The notes: generated by a model not told the origin, from the sequence alone. Counted from the first letter of the stretch, positions 17,557-27,547 are shown. The stretch is 64,000 nucleotides of DNA from Zymomonas mobilis subsp. pomaceae ATCC 29192 (GCF_000218875.1 NC_015709.1:1403501-1467500), one strand, 5' to 3'. A program made the numbers and translations.

Positions 17557-17945
17557 CTTATTCTCCAAAGTTAGTTTTAAAGTGGGGCCGCCTCCAGGGA
17601 TGACTGGCCTACTGAGGAGCGCTCATAAAGGAGGAGATAGCTTCCGACAAGCCGCTATCCGATAAAACCAGCTATTTTAGTCATATATTTAGGTATTTTT
17701 TCTTTATAAATAACGGTTTTAATGTTTTTATAAAATTCTAATAAAATCATTGGATTTTTCTGTATTTTTAAATGTTTTTAGAGAATTAATATTAAGTAAA
17801 TTTATTTATTGAAATAAATTTTTCCTTTAAAGATAGTAATGCGTTTATAATTTATTAATTTTAAGATGTTATTTTTTAAAAAAATTACTTATTTTGTATT
17901 TTATAATATTTATAATATATTGAACTACTTTTGTTATTGAAAAAA
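17557..17945. other. Strongly A+T-rich gene-free region upstream of rplY
   Basis: This 389-base gap between rplY and the YceD-like gene holds the probable rplY promoter at its rplY end. From about 17670 to 17945 the sequence is almost only A and T, with long T and A runs and no open frame. It may be transcribed as the 3' tail of the YceD-like gene or act as a bent or low-melting spacer. No repeat unit or stem is evident in that part. Confidence 0.5.
17623..17651 (-). promoter_or_regulatory. Putative rplY promoter
   Basis: On the minus strand, CTTGTC (17646-17651), a 17-base spacer and TTATGA (17623-17628) match the alphaproteobacterial CTTGAC-N17-CTATAT form in the -35 and moderately in the -10. 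A leader of about 60 bases precedes the rplY ATG. Confidence 0.4.
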
Positions 17946-18485
17946 TTATTTGTTAGCGATTTTTTGTTTTAATATTTTTAAAGCCGAAAAAGGCCCAATA
18001 TCTTCTTCTGAAACCACGCCTGCTTTTTGTAAAAGTTGATCGGCTTGTGGATGGCGGGGAAAAGCTGGCAGCGATAAGATTAGAGTTTCAGCAACAGCTT
18101 CTCCAAGATCAAGCCGATTATGCGTATAAAAGAGCACATCACAATCTTCCGAAGATAATTCTATTTCCTCTTCAGAAGAGACAGAAGACGTCTCGGGTAT
18201 AAATTTTAAAGAGAAACCTTCTCGAACAGAAGTCGGCAGAGGAAGTCCCGTGGCAGAACAATTCTGGCATACTTCAGCTTTAAGCTTTCCCGTTGCCAGA
18301 ACTGTTTTTCCTTCACGATGTAAATCGATTGAGGCTTCCAATGTTTTTATCGCTTCAAGAGAAAATCTCTTAGCTAAAGCGGCTTTTTCTTCTTCATTTG
18401 CGGTCAAAGTTATCGTGTGAACTTGTTCACCGATATGGTCTAGGGTAACGATACGTGAAAATTCTGGAGATACAGATGTGTTCAT
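17946..18485 (-). CDS. YceD/DUF177 family protein (large ribosomal RNA accumulation protein)
   Basis: The ATG at 18485 has GGGAG eight bases upstream and gives 179 residues. A longer start at 18515 has no ribosome binding site. The protein shows 'CQNCSATGLPLPTSV', the C-x-x-C region of the DUF177 family, and 'SEDCDVLFYTHNRLDLGEAVAETLILSLPAFPRHP', matching the family's 'D..DLG..V.E.L.L.LP..P.H' pattern. The family is linked to 23S rRNA accumulation and is usually next to rpmF. Here it is divergent from bamE, while rpmF-plsX-fabH lie about 10 kb away. Confidence 0.8.
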   Translation of the reverse strand: MNTSVSPEFSRIVTLDHIGEQVHTITLTANEEEKAALAKRFSLEAIKTLEASIDLHREGKTVLATGKLKAEVCQNCSATGLPLPTSVREGFSLKFIPETSSVSSEEEIELSSEDCDVLFYTHNRLDLGEAVAETLILSLPAFPRHPQADQLLQKAGVVSEEDIGPFSALKILKQKIANK

Positions 18486-18705
18486 CGGGCGTCTCCCGAA
18501 AGAATGAATGGACATAGGCTATCAGATTAAACGTTTTTTCAGTTTGTCCAAATTGAAAAAAACCTCTAATCAGATAAAAAACAGCGGTTTTCAGAAAATA
18601 TAGTTCAATATAGCCCCCGTTAAGGGGATTAACCAGATTTAGACGATAAAAATTTCAAGGGTGGCCTTTGCCCAAAGCAGAGGAAGACGGAGTATATATC
18701 TCAAT

Positions 18706-19200
18706 ATGACCATCAACCGGTTGGGAATAAAAGGTAAAGCGGGCCTATTACTTATGTTGGCCAGCTTATCCACAGGCTGTACCCGAATACGAGATCATCG
18801 TGGATATATGGTCGATAAAGTTATGGTACAATCTGTTTCACCCGGTGTGGATAACCGACAATCCGTTGAAAAAACTTTGGGCCGTCCGACCTTGGCAGGC
18901 GAATTTGACCCTAATGTCTGGTATTATATGAGTATCGACACCAAACAGCTCGTTTTTTCATTACCTAAAGCGTACAAACAAAATGTATTAGCTGTATATT
19001 TTGATCGTAGAGGAACGGTTTCAAGAGTTGAAACCATGGGGCTTGAACATACTGTTCATATTCATCCTATCCGTGACCAAACACCTACTCTTAGTATCCA
19101 TCGGGGCTTTTTGGCAGAATTGTTTAACAATGTTGCCGCCGTGGGGGGTATGGCAGGTATGACACCTGTTGGTGCTGGACCGGGTGGAACAACGCCTTAA
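18706..19200 (+). CDS. bamE: Outer membrane assembly lipoprotein BamE (SmpA/OmlA)
   Basis: From the ATG at 18706 the product has 164 residues and starts with a lipoprotein signal ('LLLMLASLSTGC', lipobox Cys near residue 25). A GTG at 18661 is an alternative start. The BamE domain is seen in 'VSPGVDNRQSVEKTLGRP' and 'WYYMSI', followed by 'LAVYFDRRGTVSRVE'. BamE is the small lipoprotein of the BAM complex that folds outer-membrane beta-barrels. A C-terminal Gly/Met-rich tail is present. It is divergent from the YceD-like gene, as often in alphaproteobacteria. Confidence 0.85.
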   Translation: MTINRLGIKGKAGLLLMLASLSTGCTRIRDHRGYMVDKVMVQSVSPGVDNRQSVEKTLGRPTLAGEFDPNVWYYMSIDTKQLVFSLPKAYKQNVLAVYFDRRGTVSRVETMGLEHTVHIHPIRDQTPTLSIHRGFLAELFNNVAAVGGMAGMTPVGAGPGGTTP

Positions 19201-19239
19201 ATTTAGGAGAGATACTTCTAGATTTTTCGTTATTCTTTT

Positions 19240-21930
19240 ATGGTTGATTTGATTTCTGTGGCTACAAAAAACAAGATATCTGAAAAAGGCGCGTCTACAA
19301 AATCCGGTAGTACAACGCCGATGATGGAACAATATTACGAATTAAAAAGGCAGGTTCAAGACTGCCTCCTGTTCTATCGTATGGGCGATTTTTTTGAGCT
19401 GTTTTTTGAAGATGCCAAGCGCGCTTCTGCTATTTTAGATATCGCGCTTACTAGCCGAGGCGCCCATATCGGGGAAGCTATACCTATGTGCGGGGTACCC
19501 GCTCATTCGGTTGAAAGTTATTTAGCCCGATTAATCAAGGCTGGTTGCCGGGTAGCTATTGCTGATCAAATAGAAACGCCCGCGCAAGCAAAAAAACGGG
19601 GCGGCTCTAAAGCGTTAGTAAAGCGTGCTATTATTCGCGTTGTTACGGCCGGAACCTTAACAGAAGAGGCTCTCCTTGATGCCCGATCAGCTAATTGGCT
19701 AGTCGCTATTGCAAAAACGGGTGATGAGATAGGGTTAGCCGCTGCCGATATTTCAACAGGTCGTTTTGAAACGCTATCAATCAGTGAATCCCGTCTTGAT
19801 TCAGAATTAGCGCGCTTGGCCGCGGCTGAAATTATTGCCCCTGAAGGTCTTCTCAATGAAGACGCTTTTAGTAAACGTTTATCAAATGCTGTTTCCCTTG
19901 ATGACCATAATTTTAATAGTCATCACGGTGAAAAATGCCTGCTTAATATTTTTAAAGTCTCTACATTAGAAAGCTTTGGTTTATTCACTCATGCTGAATT
20001 GGCCGCGGCTGATGGGTTAATTGCGTGGCTAGACCGTGCAGGCCAAGGTAAGTTACCTTTTTTGCAGCGACCCGTTCGGCATGCCCACGCCGATCATATG
20101 TTGATTGATGCGGCGACCCGTACCAGCTTGGAATTAACTGAGGCAACAGGGGGAGGGCGCGTCGGTAGTTTAGCCGCTTCTGTTGATTACTTGGTAACAG
20201 GGGCCGGGACCCGTTTGCTGACGGCTGATATTAGCGCGCCTTTAATGGATATTGATCGTATCCATCAAAGGCTGGATTTGGTCGAACTTTTTTTCAAGAA
20301 TAGTCTATTACGTGAGGAAATACGCGAGCGGTTAAAAGGCTCCCCCGATATTGCCCGCGTTTTAGGACGATTGGTTGCTGATCGGGGCACACCCCGCGAT
20401 TTAAGTTTATTACGGGATGGATTGAAGGGCGCTTTTTCCCTTTATGAGAGTCTTATCAAGTTAGATGATCGGCCTTCTCTACTCGAACAGCTATTACCTT
20501 CTTTCCGAGGTCATGGTGCGCTGGTTGATCTCTTGGAACGTGCCTTGGTTGAACAGCCGCCTATCGACGCCTCGCAAGGCAATTTTATTGCCAAGGGTTA
20601 TGATACGGCTTTAGATGAATTACGGGAAATGGGCGGCGAAAGTCGTCGCGCGATTGCAGGATTAGAAGCCACTTATCGCGAAAAAACCGGTATTAATGCC
20701 TTAAAAATTCGTCATAATAATGTGCTTGGTTATCATATAGAAGTGCCTGCTCGGCATGCTGATACGTTGATGCAGGCTGATTCCGGCTTTACACATCGTC
20801 AGACTTTATCTGGGGTTGTTCGTTTCAATGCAGCTGAACTTCATGAGCAGGCCATACGAGCAACACAGGCCGGCGTTCAAGCGATCGCCACAGAAACAAA
20901 ACATCTCGAAACATTAATTACACAGGCTTTGGAACAACGTGATTCGATAGCAGCCTGTGCCGATGCCTTGGCGCGTCTTGATGTCGCTACTGGTTTGGCT
21001 GAATGTGCAGTACAAGGAAACTGGATACGACCTGATGTCGATAATTCCGTTAATTTTGATATTGTAAAGGGACGTCATCCGGTTGTTGAAGCCGCGCTTT
21101 CTAAATCTGGAGAGCGTTTTGTTGCTAATGACATAGATCTTAATCCTGCTAATCGATTGTGGCTTGTAACTGGCCCGAATATGGGGGGAAAATCTACTTT
21201 TCTAAGACAAAATGCATTACTGGCGGTTTTGGCGCAGGCAGGTAGTTTTGTTCCTGCTGAAAAAGCACGAATAGGATTGGTTGATCGTTTGTTTAGTCGT
21301 GTGGGTGCCTCTGACAATCTGGCGCGCGGACGTTCGACCTTTATGGTTGAAATGGTCGAAACGGCTGCCATATTGGCGCAAGCCACGAAAAAAAGTTTTG
21401 TTATTTTGGATGAGGTCGGACGTGGTACCTCTACCTATGATGGCCTTGCCATTGCATGGGCTGTTGTCGAAGCTATCCATGATATGAATGAATGTCGCTG
21501 CTTGTTTGCGACTCACTATCACGAATTGACACAATTAGCGTCGCGTCTTCCCACTTTGTCGCTTCATCATGTGCGGGCAAAAGAGTGGAAAGGGGACCTT
21601 ATTTTACTCCATGAGATGGCAGAAGGGGCTGCTGATCGAAGTTATGGCATCGAAGTTGCCCGCCTAGCCGGATTACCCCCTGTAGTTTTAAGTCGTGCGC
21701 GTGAGGTCTTGCAGCGTTTAGAGAGTGAAGGTGATAAAAAGGGGGCTTTTGCTGCACCTTTTTCGGATATGCCGCTGTTTGAAAAAGAGGACGCTGCACC
21801 CCAATTATTAGAAAAAGATGCCCTTCATGAAGCAGTCATTACTTTGGATGCGGACGCTTTGACACCCCGTCAAGCCTTAGAAATGATCTATAAGCTGAAA
21901 GAACTGGTAGCGAAGGATAAGGTGATGTAA
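19240..21930 (+). CDS. mutS: DNA mismatch repair protein MutS
   Basis: An 896-residue protein that recognises mismatches and recruits MutL. The mismatch-binding '[24 protein letters not shown]' segment (about 31-54) contains the F-x-E-type motif. Connector, lever and clamp domains follow, then the ABC ATPase: Walker A 'GPNMGGKST' at about 645-653, '[12 protein letters not shown]' (Walker B) and 'ATHYHEL'. The last 40 residues form the dimerisation helix ('[17 protein letters not shown]'). A 27-residue extension before '[10 protein letters not shown]' means the true start could be near 19321. Full length with all motifs. Confidence 0.97.
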   Translation: MVDLISVATKNKISEKGASTKSGSTTPMMEQYYELKRQVQDCLLFYRMGDFFELFFEDAKRASAILDIALTSRGAHIGEAIPMCGVPAHSVESYLARLIKAGCRVAIADQIETPAQAKKRGGSKALVKRAIIRVVTAGTLTEEALLDARSANWLVAIAKTGDEIGLAAADISTGRFETLSISESRLDSELARLAAAEIIAPEGLLNEDAFSKRLSNAVSLDDHNFNSHHGEKCLLNIFKVSTLESFGLFTHAELAAADGLIAWLDRAGQGKLPFLQRPVRHAHADHMLIDAATRTSLELTEATGGGRVGSLAASVDYLVTGAGTRLLTADISAPLMDIDRIHQRLDLVELFFKNSLLREEIRERLKGSPDIARVLGRLVADRGTPRDLSLLRDGLKGAFSLYESLIKLDDRPSLLEQLLPSFRGHGALVDLLERALVEQPPIDASQGNFIAKGYDTALDELREMGGESRRAIAGLEATYREKTGINALKIRHNNVLGYHIEVPARHADTLMQADSGFTHRQTLSGVVRFNAAELHEQAIRATQAGVQAIATETKHLETLITQALEQRDSIAACADALARLDVATGLAECAVQGNWIRPDVDNSVNFDIVKGRHPVVEAALSKSGERFVANDIDLNPANRLWLVTGPNMGGKSTFLRQNALLAVLAQAGSFVPAEKARIGLVDRLFSRVGASDNLARGRSTFMVEMVETAAILAQATKKSFVILDEVGRGTSTYDGLAIAWAVVEAIHDMNECRCLFATHYHELTQLASRLPTLSLHHVRAKEWKGDLILLHEMAEGAADRSYGIEVARLAGLPPVVLSRAREVLQRLESEGDKKGAFAAPFSDMPLFEKEDAAPQLLEKDALHEAVITLDADALTPRQALEMIYKLKELVAKDKVM

Positions 21931-22030
21931 AAGAAAAATATATTCTCTCACTTTTTCTTCATGTCTTTTTAGCCTAAGTGAGGGATGTTTGACGCTTAAT
22001 GCATCATAAATAATTACAGGAGAATCCGCT

Positions 22031-22582
22031 ATACGTCCGCCGATGATGAGGCGCCCTCATGGTCAGGCAGCTATGCCGATGAGTGGCCCACGCTATAATG
22101 AGTTCATACAAAGTCCCCGTGTACGTGTGATTGATGAGAATGGTGAAAATCTTGGCGTCATGTACACACGTCAGGCGATGGAACAGGCGATGGAGGTAGG
22201 CCTTGATCTGGTCGAGGTTTCTCCCAATGCTGATCCGCCTGTTGCCAAATTTCTGGATGTTGGCAAATACAAGTATGAAGCCCAGAAAAAGGCTAATCTT
22301 GCCCGTAAAACCCAGAAAACACAGGAAATCAAGGAAATCAAGCTGCGTCCTAATATCGACCAGCATGATTATGAAACCAAGATGAAAAAGGTCTTCCAGT
22401 TTTTGGAAGAAGGCGACAAGGTAAAGATAACCTTACGTTTCCGTGGCCGTGAAATGGCGCATGGCCAGCTTGGTATGCAGGTCATGCAGCGTGTTCAGGT
22501 CGATACGCAGGAAGTCGCTAAAGTTGAGCAGCATCCCCGTATGGAAGGCCGTCAGATGTTGATGGTCGTAGCGCCTAAGTAA
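22031..22582 (+). CDS. infC: Translation initiation factor IF-3, probable AUA start
   Basis: IF-3 prevents premature subunit joining and checks the start codon. The core is clear: '[26 protein letters not shown]' region, '[26 protein letters not shown]', a Lys-rich linker and '[19 protein letters not shown]'. The first ATG is at 22043, but the strong AGGAG (22018-22022) lies 20 bases before it. It lies exactly eight bases before an in-frame ATA at 22031, so translation probably starts there. Rare start codons are known to allow IF-3 self-control (AUU in E. coli). If ATG is used, the gene is 22043-22582. Confidence 0.93.
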   Translation: MRPPMMRRPHGQAAMPMSGPRYNEFIQSPRVRVIDENGENLGVMYTRQAMEQAMEVGLDLVEVSPNADPPVAKFLDVGKYKYEAQKKANLARKTQKTQEIKEIKLRPNIDQHDYETKMKKVFQFLEEGDKVKITLRFRGREMAHGQLGMQVMQRVQVDTQEVAKVEQHPRMEGRQMLMVVAPK

Positions 22583-22598
22583 AAAATTTAACCTAGCA

Positions 22599-22624
22599 AT
22601 GACGCGGCTTGAAAGCCGCGTCAT
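22599..22624. terminator. Bidirectional terminator between infC and gpsA
   Basis: A perfect 11-bp G+C-rich stem with loop TGAA (22599-22609 with 22614-22624) lies between the convergent genes. The right-hand end runs into TGCTTTTAAG, giving a modest U-tract for infC. Confidence 0.7.
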
Positions 22625-22630
22625 GTGCTT

Positions 22631-23653
22631 TTAAGCGATAGCGTAATATTCGTCTTGTAAAGGACGATTTAGTACTGCATCGACAACTGATTTTAAAGAT
22701 TCTCCCCTGATTAAGGCGCAAATCGCTGAAATAAGGGGCATCTCTACTTTGAGTCGGGCGGCAAGCCGCTCTAAAACAGGTGCTGTAAAAACACCTTCTG
22801 TGGTTACAGCTTTAATTTTTTGTTGTTCTTCAAAACTGTATCCCTGTCCTAATTTTTTACCGAATGTAAAATTGCGAGACAAATCAGAAGAACAGGTCAA
22901 AACCAAATCCCCCAAACCTGATAGGCCTGTCAGAGTTTCTTGTTTTGCCCCTAAGGCTATCCCAAGCCGAGTCATCTCGGCGAAACCACGGCTAATAATA
23001 GCGGCACGGGCATTATGGCCCAGTTCTGCGCCCGCAACTACCCCGCAGGCTATCGCTAATACATTCTTGATAGCACCGCCAACGTCAGCGCCAATGACGT
23101 CACATGACGCATAGGGCCTGAAGGTTGGGATTGCTAAACGCTCCATTAAACCATACCGAATCGAGGCTTCTTTTGCGGCTAAAGTAACCGCTGTCGGTAG
23201 ATTACGCGCTACTTCACTGGCAAAAGTAGGGCCCGATAACAAACCGATAGGTCTATTGGGGAAAATTTCTGCCGCTAACTGTGACATTAATAGCCCTGAA
23301 TGCGCTTCAATTCCTTTCGCACACAGAATTAAAGGGCGATCATCGTCAGGTAATAAATTCAGTACAGAACGCATTTTCTGTGCTGGAATAGCCACTAAAA
23401 AAGCCGAAACATTTTTGAGATCTTCAAGTTTATCGGTCGCATGAAGCGATTTTGGTAAGGAAATATCGGGTAAATAATCGGGATTTATGTGTCTTTCATT
23501 GATAGCACAGACAACATTGTGGCGTCTTCCCCATAAGGTTGCAGGTCCATTATGGCTTGCTACCATTGCCAAAGCCGTTCCCCATGCGCCCGTACCAAGG
23601 ATACCGATATGAGGAAATATTTTGGCTTCTTCTCGTTTTTTTTCAGAAGACAT
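22631..23653 (-). CDS. gpsA: Glycerol-3-phosphate dehydrogenase [NAD(P)+]
   Basis: A 340-residue enzyme making sn-glycerol 3-phosphate for phospholipids. The Rossmann start 'IGILGTGAWGTALAM' is at about 16-30. 'AKGIEAHSGLLMSQLAAE', 'SGPTFASEVARNLPTAV' and 'DVIGADVGGAIKNVLAIACG' (catalytic Lys) follow, and 'GLSGLGDLVLTCSSDLSRN' completes the fold. It starts one base beyond the tsaD stop, so the two are co-transcribed, a common alphaproteobacterial pairing. Confidence 0.97.
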   Translation of the reverse strand: MSSEKKREEAKIFPHIGILGTGAWGTALAMVASHNGPATLWGRRHNVVCAINERHINPDYLPDISLPKSLHATDKLEDLKNVSAFLVAIPAQKMRSVLNLLPDDDRPLILCAKGIEAHSGLLMSQLAAEIFPNRPIGLLSGPTFASEVARNLPTAVTLAAKEASIRYGLMERLAIPTFRPYASCDVIGADVGGAIKNVLAIACGVVAGAELGHNARAAIISRGFAEMTRLGIALGAKQETLTGLSGLGDLVLTCSSDLSRNFTFGKKLGQGYSFEEQQKIKAVTTEGVFTAPVLERLAARLKVEMPLISAICALIRGESLKSVVDAVLNRPLQDEYYAIA

Positions 23654-23654
23654 T

Positions 23655-24746
23655 TTACGCTTTTACTCCAGCACCACGAGCTTTTTCTGCATAAGGATCC
23701 AAAGGCCAACGGGCTTTTGCTGGAATATCCAGACCGTCTATCATTCCTAAACGAAAGCGTTCAAGACCGGCCCATGCAATCATAGCGCCATTATCCGTGC
23801 ATAACCAAGGCGGGGGGGCGACAAGCGGTAAATGATGCTCTTCTGCTAATTTTATAAGCGCTGGTCTAATCGCTGTATTCGCCGCCATACCTCCCGCAAT
23901 GACAAACGCATTAACCGAGATGCCTTCACCTTCGATTTTTTTGAGTGCTTTTTGGCTACGATTAACGAGACAATCGATAACAGCCTGCTGAAAAGAGGCC
24001 GCTATATCAGCGCGTTTATATTGACCGGATTGATGTGCACGTAAGACAGCCGTTTTCAAACCTGCAAAAGAAAAATGAGGCTCCTGACTATGAATCAAAG
24101 GACGAGGTAAGGGTACTGCATGGGGATCGCCTTTAAGCGCTTCCTGTTCAACAGCTGGCCCACCCGGAAACCCAAGCCCTAAAATTTTGGCAGTTTTGTC
24201 AAAGGCTTCCCCACCCGCATCATCAATAGTTGTCGCGAGGCGACGATAGACACCCACATTTTGCACTAACAAAATTTGACAATGACCACCAGAAATCAGC
24301 AACAGGAGATAGGGAAAATTGAGTGATTGGTTTGCTAATCTAGGCGTTAAAGCGTGACCTTCAAGATGATTTACGGCGATTAAAGGTTTGTTACAAGCCA
24401 GCGATAGCGCTTTTCCCGTTACTAACCCCACCATCACACCACCGATAAGACCCGGGCCTGCAGTAGCAGCAATCGCATCTATATCTGTCAGATTTTTATC
24501 TGATTCGTTTAAAACCTTTCTTATAAGGGGCTCCAGGCGTTCAACATGGGCCCGCGCTGCAATTTCAGGAACGACGCCGCCATAAGGGCGATGCAATATT
24601 TCTTGGGTTGCCAAATGATGGGAAATAATATTACCATTATTATCAACCAAAGCGACTGCTGTTTCGTCGCAACTCGACTCAAGACCTAAAACTAATGCCA
24701 TAGGGGGCTTTTCTGCCATCATAAGGGACGGTAGAGCAACTATCAT
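23655..24746 (-). CDS. tsaD: tRNA threonylcarbamoyladenosine transferase TsaD
   Basis: A 363-residue protein of the ASKHA fold that attaches threonylcarbamoyl to A37 of ANN-decoding tRNAs, with TsaB/TsaE. 'LGLESSCDETAVALVD' is at about 20-35 and the metal-binding 'HLEGHALTPRL' near 125-135. 'LLLISGGHCQILLV', 'DDAGGEAFDKTAKILGLGFPGGP' and 'DNGAMIAWAG' follow. The ATG at 24746 has AAGGA seven bases upstream but lies within the first codon of divergent hemC. Internal starts at 24722, 24719 or 24701 lack a clear ribosome binding site. Confidence 0.95.
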   Translation of the reverse strand: MIVALPSLMMAEKPPMALVLGLESSCDETAVALVDNNGNIISHHLATQEILHRPYGGVVPEIAARAHVERLEPLIRKVLNESDKNLTDIDAIAATAGPGLIGGVMVGLVTGKALSLACNKPLIAVNHLEGHALTPRLANQSLNFPYLLLLISGGHCQILLVQNVGVYRRLATTIDDAGGEAFDKTAKILGLGFPGGPAVEQEALKGDPHAVPLPRPLIHSQEPHFSFAGLKTAVLRAHQSGQYKRADIAASFQQAVIDCLVNRSQKALKKIEGEGISVNAFVIAGGMAANTAIRPALIKLAEEHHLPLVAPPPWLCTDNGAMIAWAGLERFRLGMIDGLDIPAKARWPLDPYAEKARGAGVKA

Positions 24747-25671
24747 GCAATTTCCTTTTCGTCTCGGATCTCGTGGTTCTCCTTTGGCTCTTATTCAAGC
24801 CCGAATAGTGGCGACTGCTTTATGCAGTGCACATGGCTGGTCAGAGGAAGCTGTTATTATCGTGCCTATTCGTACATCGGGCGATAAAAACCGTCATCAG
24901 GCTTTAGCCGATATAGGGGGCAAATCGCTTTGGACGAAGGAACTGGATACGGCTTTGACCGCGGGTGAGATTGATGCTGCGGTTCATTCGATGAAAGATG
25001 TCGAAACCTTTCGACCTGATCATATTTCAATTGCCGCGATGCTTGCCCGAGCCGATGTTCACGATCGACTGATCGGTGCGCCTTCTCTTGAAACCCTACC
25101 CTTAGGGGCTTGTGTCGGTACGGCTTCGCCTAGACGTGCGGCACAGATTAGACATCGTCGTTCTGATATTCAGATAAAATTATTAAGAGGCAATGTTGCG
25201 ACCCGCCTCCAAAAGCTTGAAGATAAAGCCTTCGATGCCACCCTTCTAGCCGCTGCCGGTCTGATCCGACTCGGAAAAGGTGATATTGGTTACACGATTC
25301 CTTTAAGTGAAATGCTGCCTGCTGCTGGGCAAGGCGCTATTGGTATAGAAGCTTTGGCCAATTCGGCGGCATGGTCGATAATAGCTGCTATAGATCATCA
25401 GCCCACCCATAGGGCTGTGGATACCGAAAGACAATTACTGATGCGACTTAATGCGGATTGTCATTCACCGATTGCCGCTTTTGCTGAAGTAAAAGAAAAT
25501 GGGATTCGTTTGCGAGCTTGTCTTTATACAGCCGATGGTCAGCTTTCGACTGCTATTGATAAATTTATTCTTCAGCCCTCTGATGCTTTTGATGTCGGGA
25601 CCTTACTGTTAAATCAGGCGCCTCCTGAATTAAAATCGTTATTTAAGGTTGATGTTTCCTTTACGGGATAA
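24745..25671 (+). CDS. hemC: Porphobilinogen deaminase (hydroxymethylbilane synthase)
   Basis: A 308-residue cytoplasmic enzyme polymerising four porphobilinogens into hydroxymethylbilane. The family start 'FRLGSRGSPLALIQA' begins four residues after the ATG, fixing the start. 'AAVHSMKDVET' contains the catalytic Asp, 'GTASPRRAAQI' binds substrate, and 'LNADCHSPIAAFAE' carries the cysteine that holds the dipyrromethane cofactor. The start overlaps the divergent tsaD start by two bases. hemD follows 36 bases later. Confidence 0.97.
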   Translation: MQFPFRLGSRGSPLALIQARIVATALCSAHGWSEEAVIIVPIRTSGDKNRHQALADIGGKSLWTKELDTALTAGEIDAAVHSMKDVETFRPDHISIAAMLARADVHDRLIGAPSLETLPLGACVGTASPRRAAQIRHRRSDIQIKLLRGNVATRLQKLEDKAFDATLLAAAGLIRLGKGDIGYTIPLSEMLPAAGQGAIGIEALANSAAWSIIAAIDHQPTHRAVDTERQLLMRLNADCHSPIAAFAEVKENGIRLRACLYTADGQLSTAIDKFILQPSDAFDVGTLLLNQAPPELKSLFKVDVSFTG

Positions 25672-25707
25672 GGTTCTGCCTTAGCGTCCATTTTAAGATT
25701 TATTTTT

Positions 25708-26445
25708 ATGCCATTTACAAGGATAGATACGGATTATCAGGCATCTTCCCGCCATTTGTTGATTCTACGTCCGGAACCGGGTGCTAGTAGAACCGCAAAA
25801 CAGGCGATTGCTGCTGGATGGCGTGTGACTAAAACACCTTTAGCGGAGGCCATTCCCCTTTCATGGGCATTACCCTCTCCGGCTTCTTATGAAGCTGTCA
25901 TGGTCACGAGTGCTCAAGCTATTTATCATGGCGGCGCTGAATTACAAAAATTAGTCAATTATCCGCTTTACGCCGTAGGCAAAACGACGGCGCAAGCGGC
26001 TGTTGATGCCGGATTTTCTCATATTATTGTGGCCAATGGTAACGGAGAATCTTTGATTGAACGTTTAAAGCAAGATGGACGGACTCGGATATTGCGTCTT
26101 TGTGGTGAAATCCATAAAACTTATCTTGCGGAAAAGAGTGAATTTCAGGAAAATCAGACGTTTTTTTTACAAATCGTTTATAAAATGCAAGATATTGACT
26201 GTTTACCGATGGCTGCCTGTCAGGCATTAACACAACAGGCTATCGTTTTATTACATTCTTCACGATTTGCAGAACGCTTTCGTTTTTTATTAAAAAAAAC
26301 GAATATCAATCCAGATAGGGTTCCGATTGCAGTTATCAGTCCAACTGTAGCGGAGCAGGTAGGAAAAACGTGGCAAGCCACTGCTGTTGCAGAATATCCA
26401 GATGATATTCATCTGTTAAAAGCCGCAGCAAGTTTAGAGTTATGA
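25708..26445 (+). CDS. hemD: Uroporphyrinogen-III synthase HemD
   Basis: A 245-residue protein of a poorly conserved family that closes and inverts ring D of hydroxymethylbilane. The assignment rests on position after hemC and family landmarks. These are 'LLILRPEPGASRTAKQAIAAGW' at the N-terminus, 'YEAVMVTSAQAIYHGG' near 65-80, 'YPLYAVGKTTAQAAVDAGF' near 89-107 and 'VPIAVISPTVAEQVG' near the end. The fold is two lobes joined by strands. Length is usual. Confidence 0.88.
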   Translation: MPFTRIDTDYQASSRHLLILRPEPGASRTAKQAIAAGWRVTKTPLAEAIPLSWALPSPASYEAVMVTSAQAIYHGGAELQKLVNYPLYAVGKTTAQAAVDAGFSHIIVANGNGESLIERLKQDGRTRILRLCGEIHKTYLAEKSEFQENQTFFLQIVYKMQDIDCLPMAACQALTQQAIVLLHSSRFAERFRFLLKKTNINPDRVPIAVISPTVAEQVGKTWQATAVAEYPDDIHLLKAAASLEL

Positions 26446-26530
26446 AACGTACAAAGAACTGGCGCTGATCAACAGCTAGGGGCGGGGACGGTTTCTATGA
26501 AATCAGGGGCTAAAAATCAGGAACAGACGC

Positions 26531-27547
26531 ATGACAAATAACAGCGGTATAAATCATGCCGAGAATGTAGATCAAAATTTGAATGATAATTCAGCGAATA
26601 CTTCCGCAACATTAAAAAAACGGTCATGGCAATCTAAACTGATTTTTTTGAGTGCAGCCTTTCTCGGCGGTGTCGGGGCGACGGTTTATTTATTCTCGCA
26701 TTGGCAGCCTGCCATGCTGTGGATTTCACCTGCTCCAGCGACTACAGAGCAACCCACTGCGCAAAAGGCGGCGCAAATACCTACTATGCCGCCCTTATCT
26801 AATAGCAACCCTTCTCAGAATGATGCTCCACCTCCGGCTGTCGTTGACACCGCTACGTCTAATTTAATCTCGTCTGTAGAATCTTTGCGAATACGGGTAG
26901 ATAAATTAGATGCACGTATTGAAGAGGTTAATAAACAAACGCAGGCGGCTATCGGCGATGCGGGAAGAGCCGAAAGCCTGCTAGTGGCGTTTGCAGCAAG
27001 ACGTGCCCTTAATCGTGGCCAGTCTCTTGGATATATTGAGGGTCTGTTGCAATCCCGCTTTGGAACTACGCAACCTCAAGCGGTCACAGTTATTTTAAAT
27101 GCAGCCCGCCAACCTATTACGCTTGAGCAGTTAGTGGGAAGCCTGAATACGTTGAAACCTGATCTTCTTAAATTAGATAATCAGCAAGGATGGATGAGTT
27201 ATATCCGCCAATTTTTTTCTAATTTATTTGTTATGCATAGACGAGGTGAAGTCTCCACTATGCCATCTGATCAATTTGAAGAAGCCATGCGATTTTTGAA
27301 TAACGGTAATGTTGACGGTGCTATTGCCGATGTTTCTAAATTACCTGGGCATCGTCATGCTCAAAACTGGCTGGTAGCTGCAAAGCGTTATGTTATCGCT
27401 AGAAACGCCTTGGATATTCTAGAAAATACGGCCCTGCTGTCCGCTGATCTTCCTGGAATCGCTGATAAAACGACAGAAAATACAGCTGATTCGACTCAAA
27501 ATAGTGAAAGGCCATCTGTTCCCTCTCAGGATAATGCTCATAGTTAA
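26531..27547 (+). CDS. Mitofilin-like inner-membrane protein (COG4223)
   Basis: A 338-residue protein with a short cytoplasmic N-terminus and one membrane segment (about 35-57, 'LIFLSAAFLGGVGATVYLF'). A Pro/Ala/Thr-rich stretch is followed by a coiled coil ('SVESLRIRVDKLDARIEEVNKQTQAAI', about 115-141) and a helical C-terminal domain ('RRALNRGQSLGYIEGLLQSRFG'). Alphaproteobacteria carry such proteins after hemD and they are related to mitochondrial Mic60/mitofilin, which shapes inner-membrane contact sites. The Mic60-like core is short here. The hemY gene that often follows is absent. Confidence 0.75.
   Translation: MTNNSGINHAENVDQNLNDNSANTSATLKKRSWQSKLIFLSAAFLGGVGATVYLFSHWQPAMLWISPAPATTEQPTAQKAAQIPTMPPLSNSNPSQNDAPPPAVVDTATSNLISSVESLRIRVDKLDARIEEVNKQTQAAIGDAGRAESLLVAFAARRALNRGQSLGYIEGLLQSRFGTTQPQAVTVILNAARQPITLEQLVGSLNTLKPDLLKLDNQQGWMSYIRQFFSNLFVMHRRGEVSTMPSDQFEEAMRFLNNGNVDGAIADVSKLPGHRHAQNWLVAAKRYVIARNALDILENTALLSADLPGIADKTTENTADSTQNSERPSVPSQDNAHS

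Noticed and set aside
21989..22016. TTGACG and TAATTA pair before infC
   Set aside because: The start of transcription would fall inside or after the ribosome binding site, and the spacer is 16 bases.
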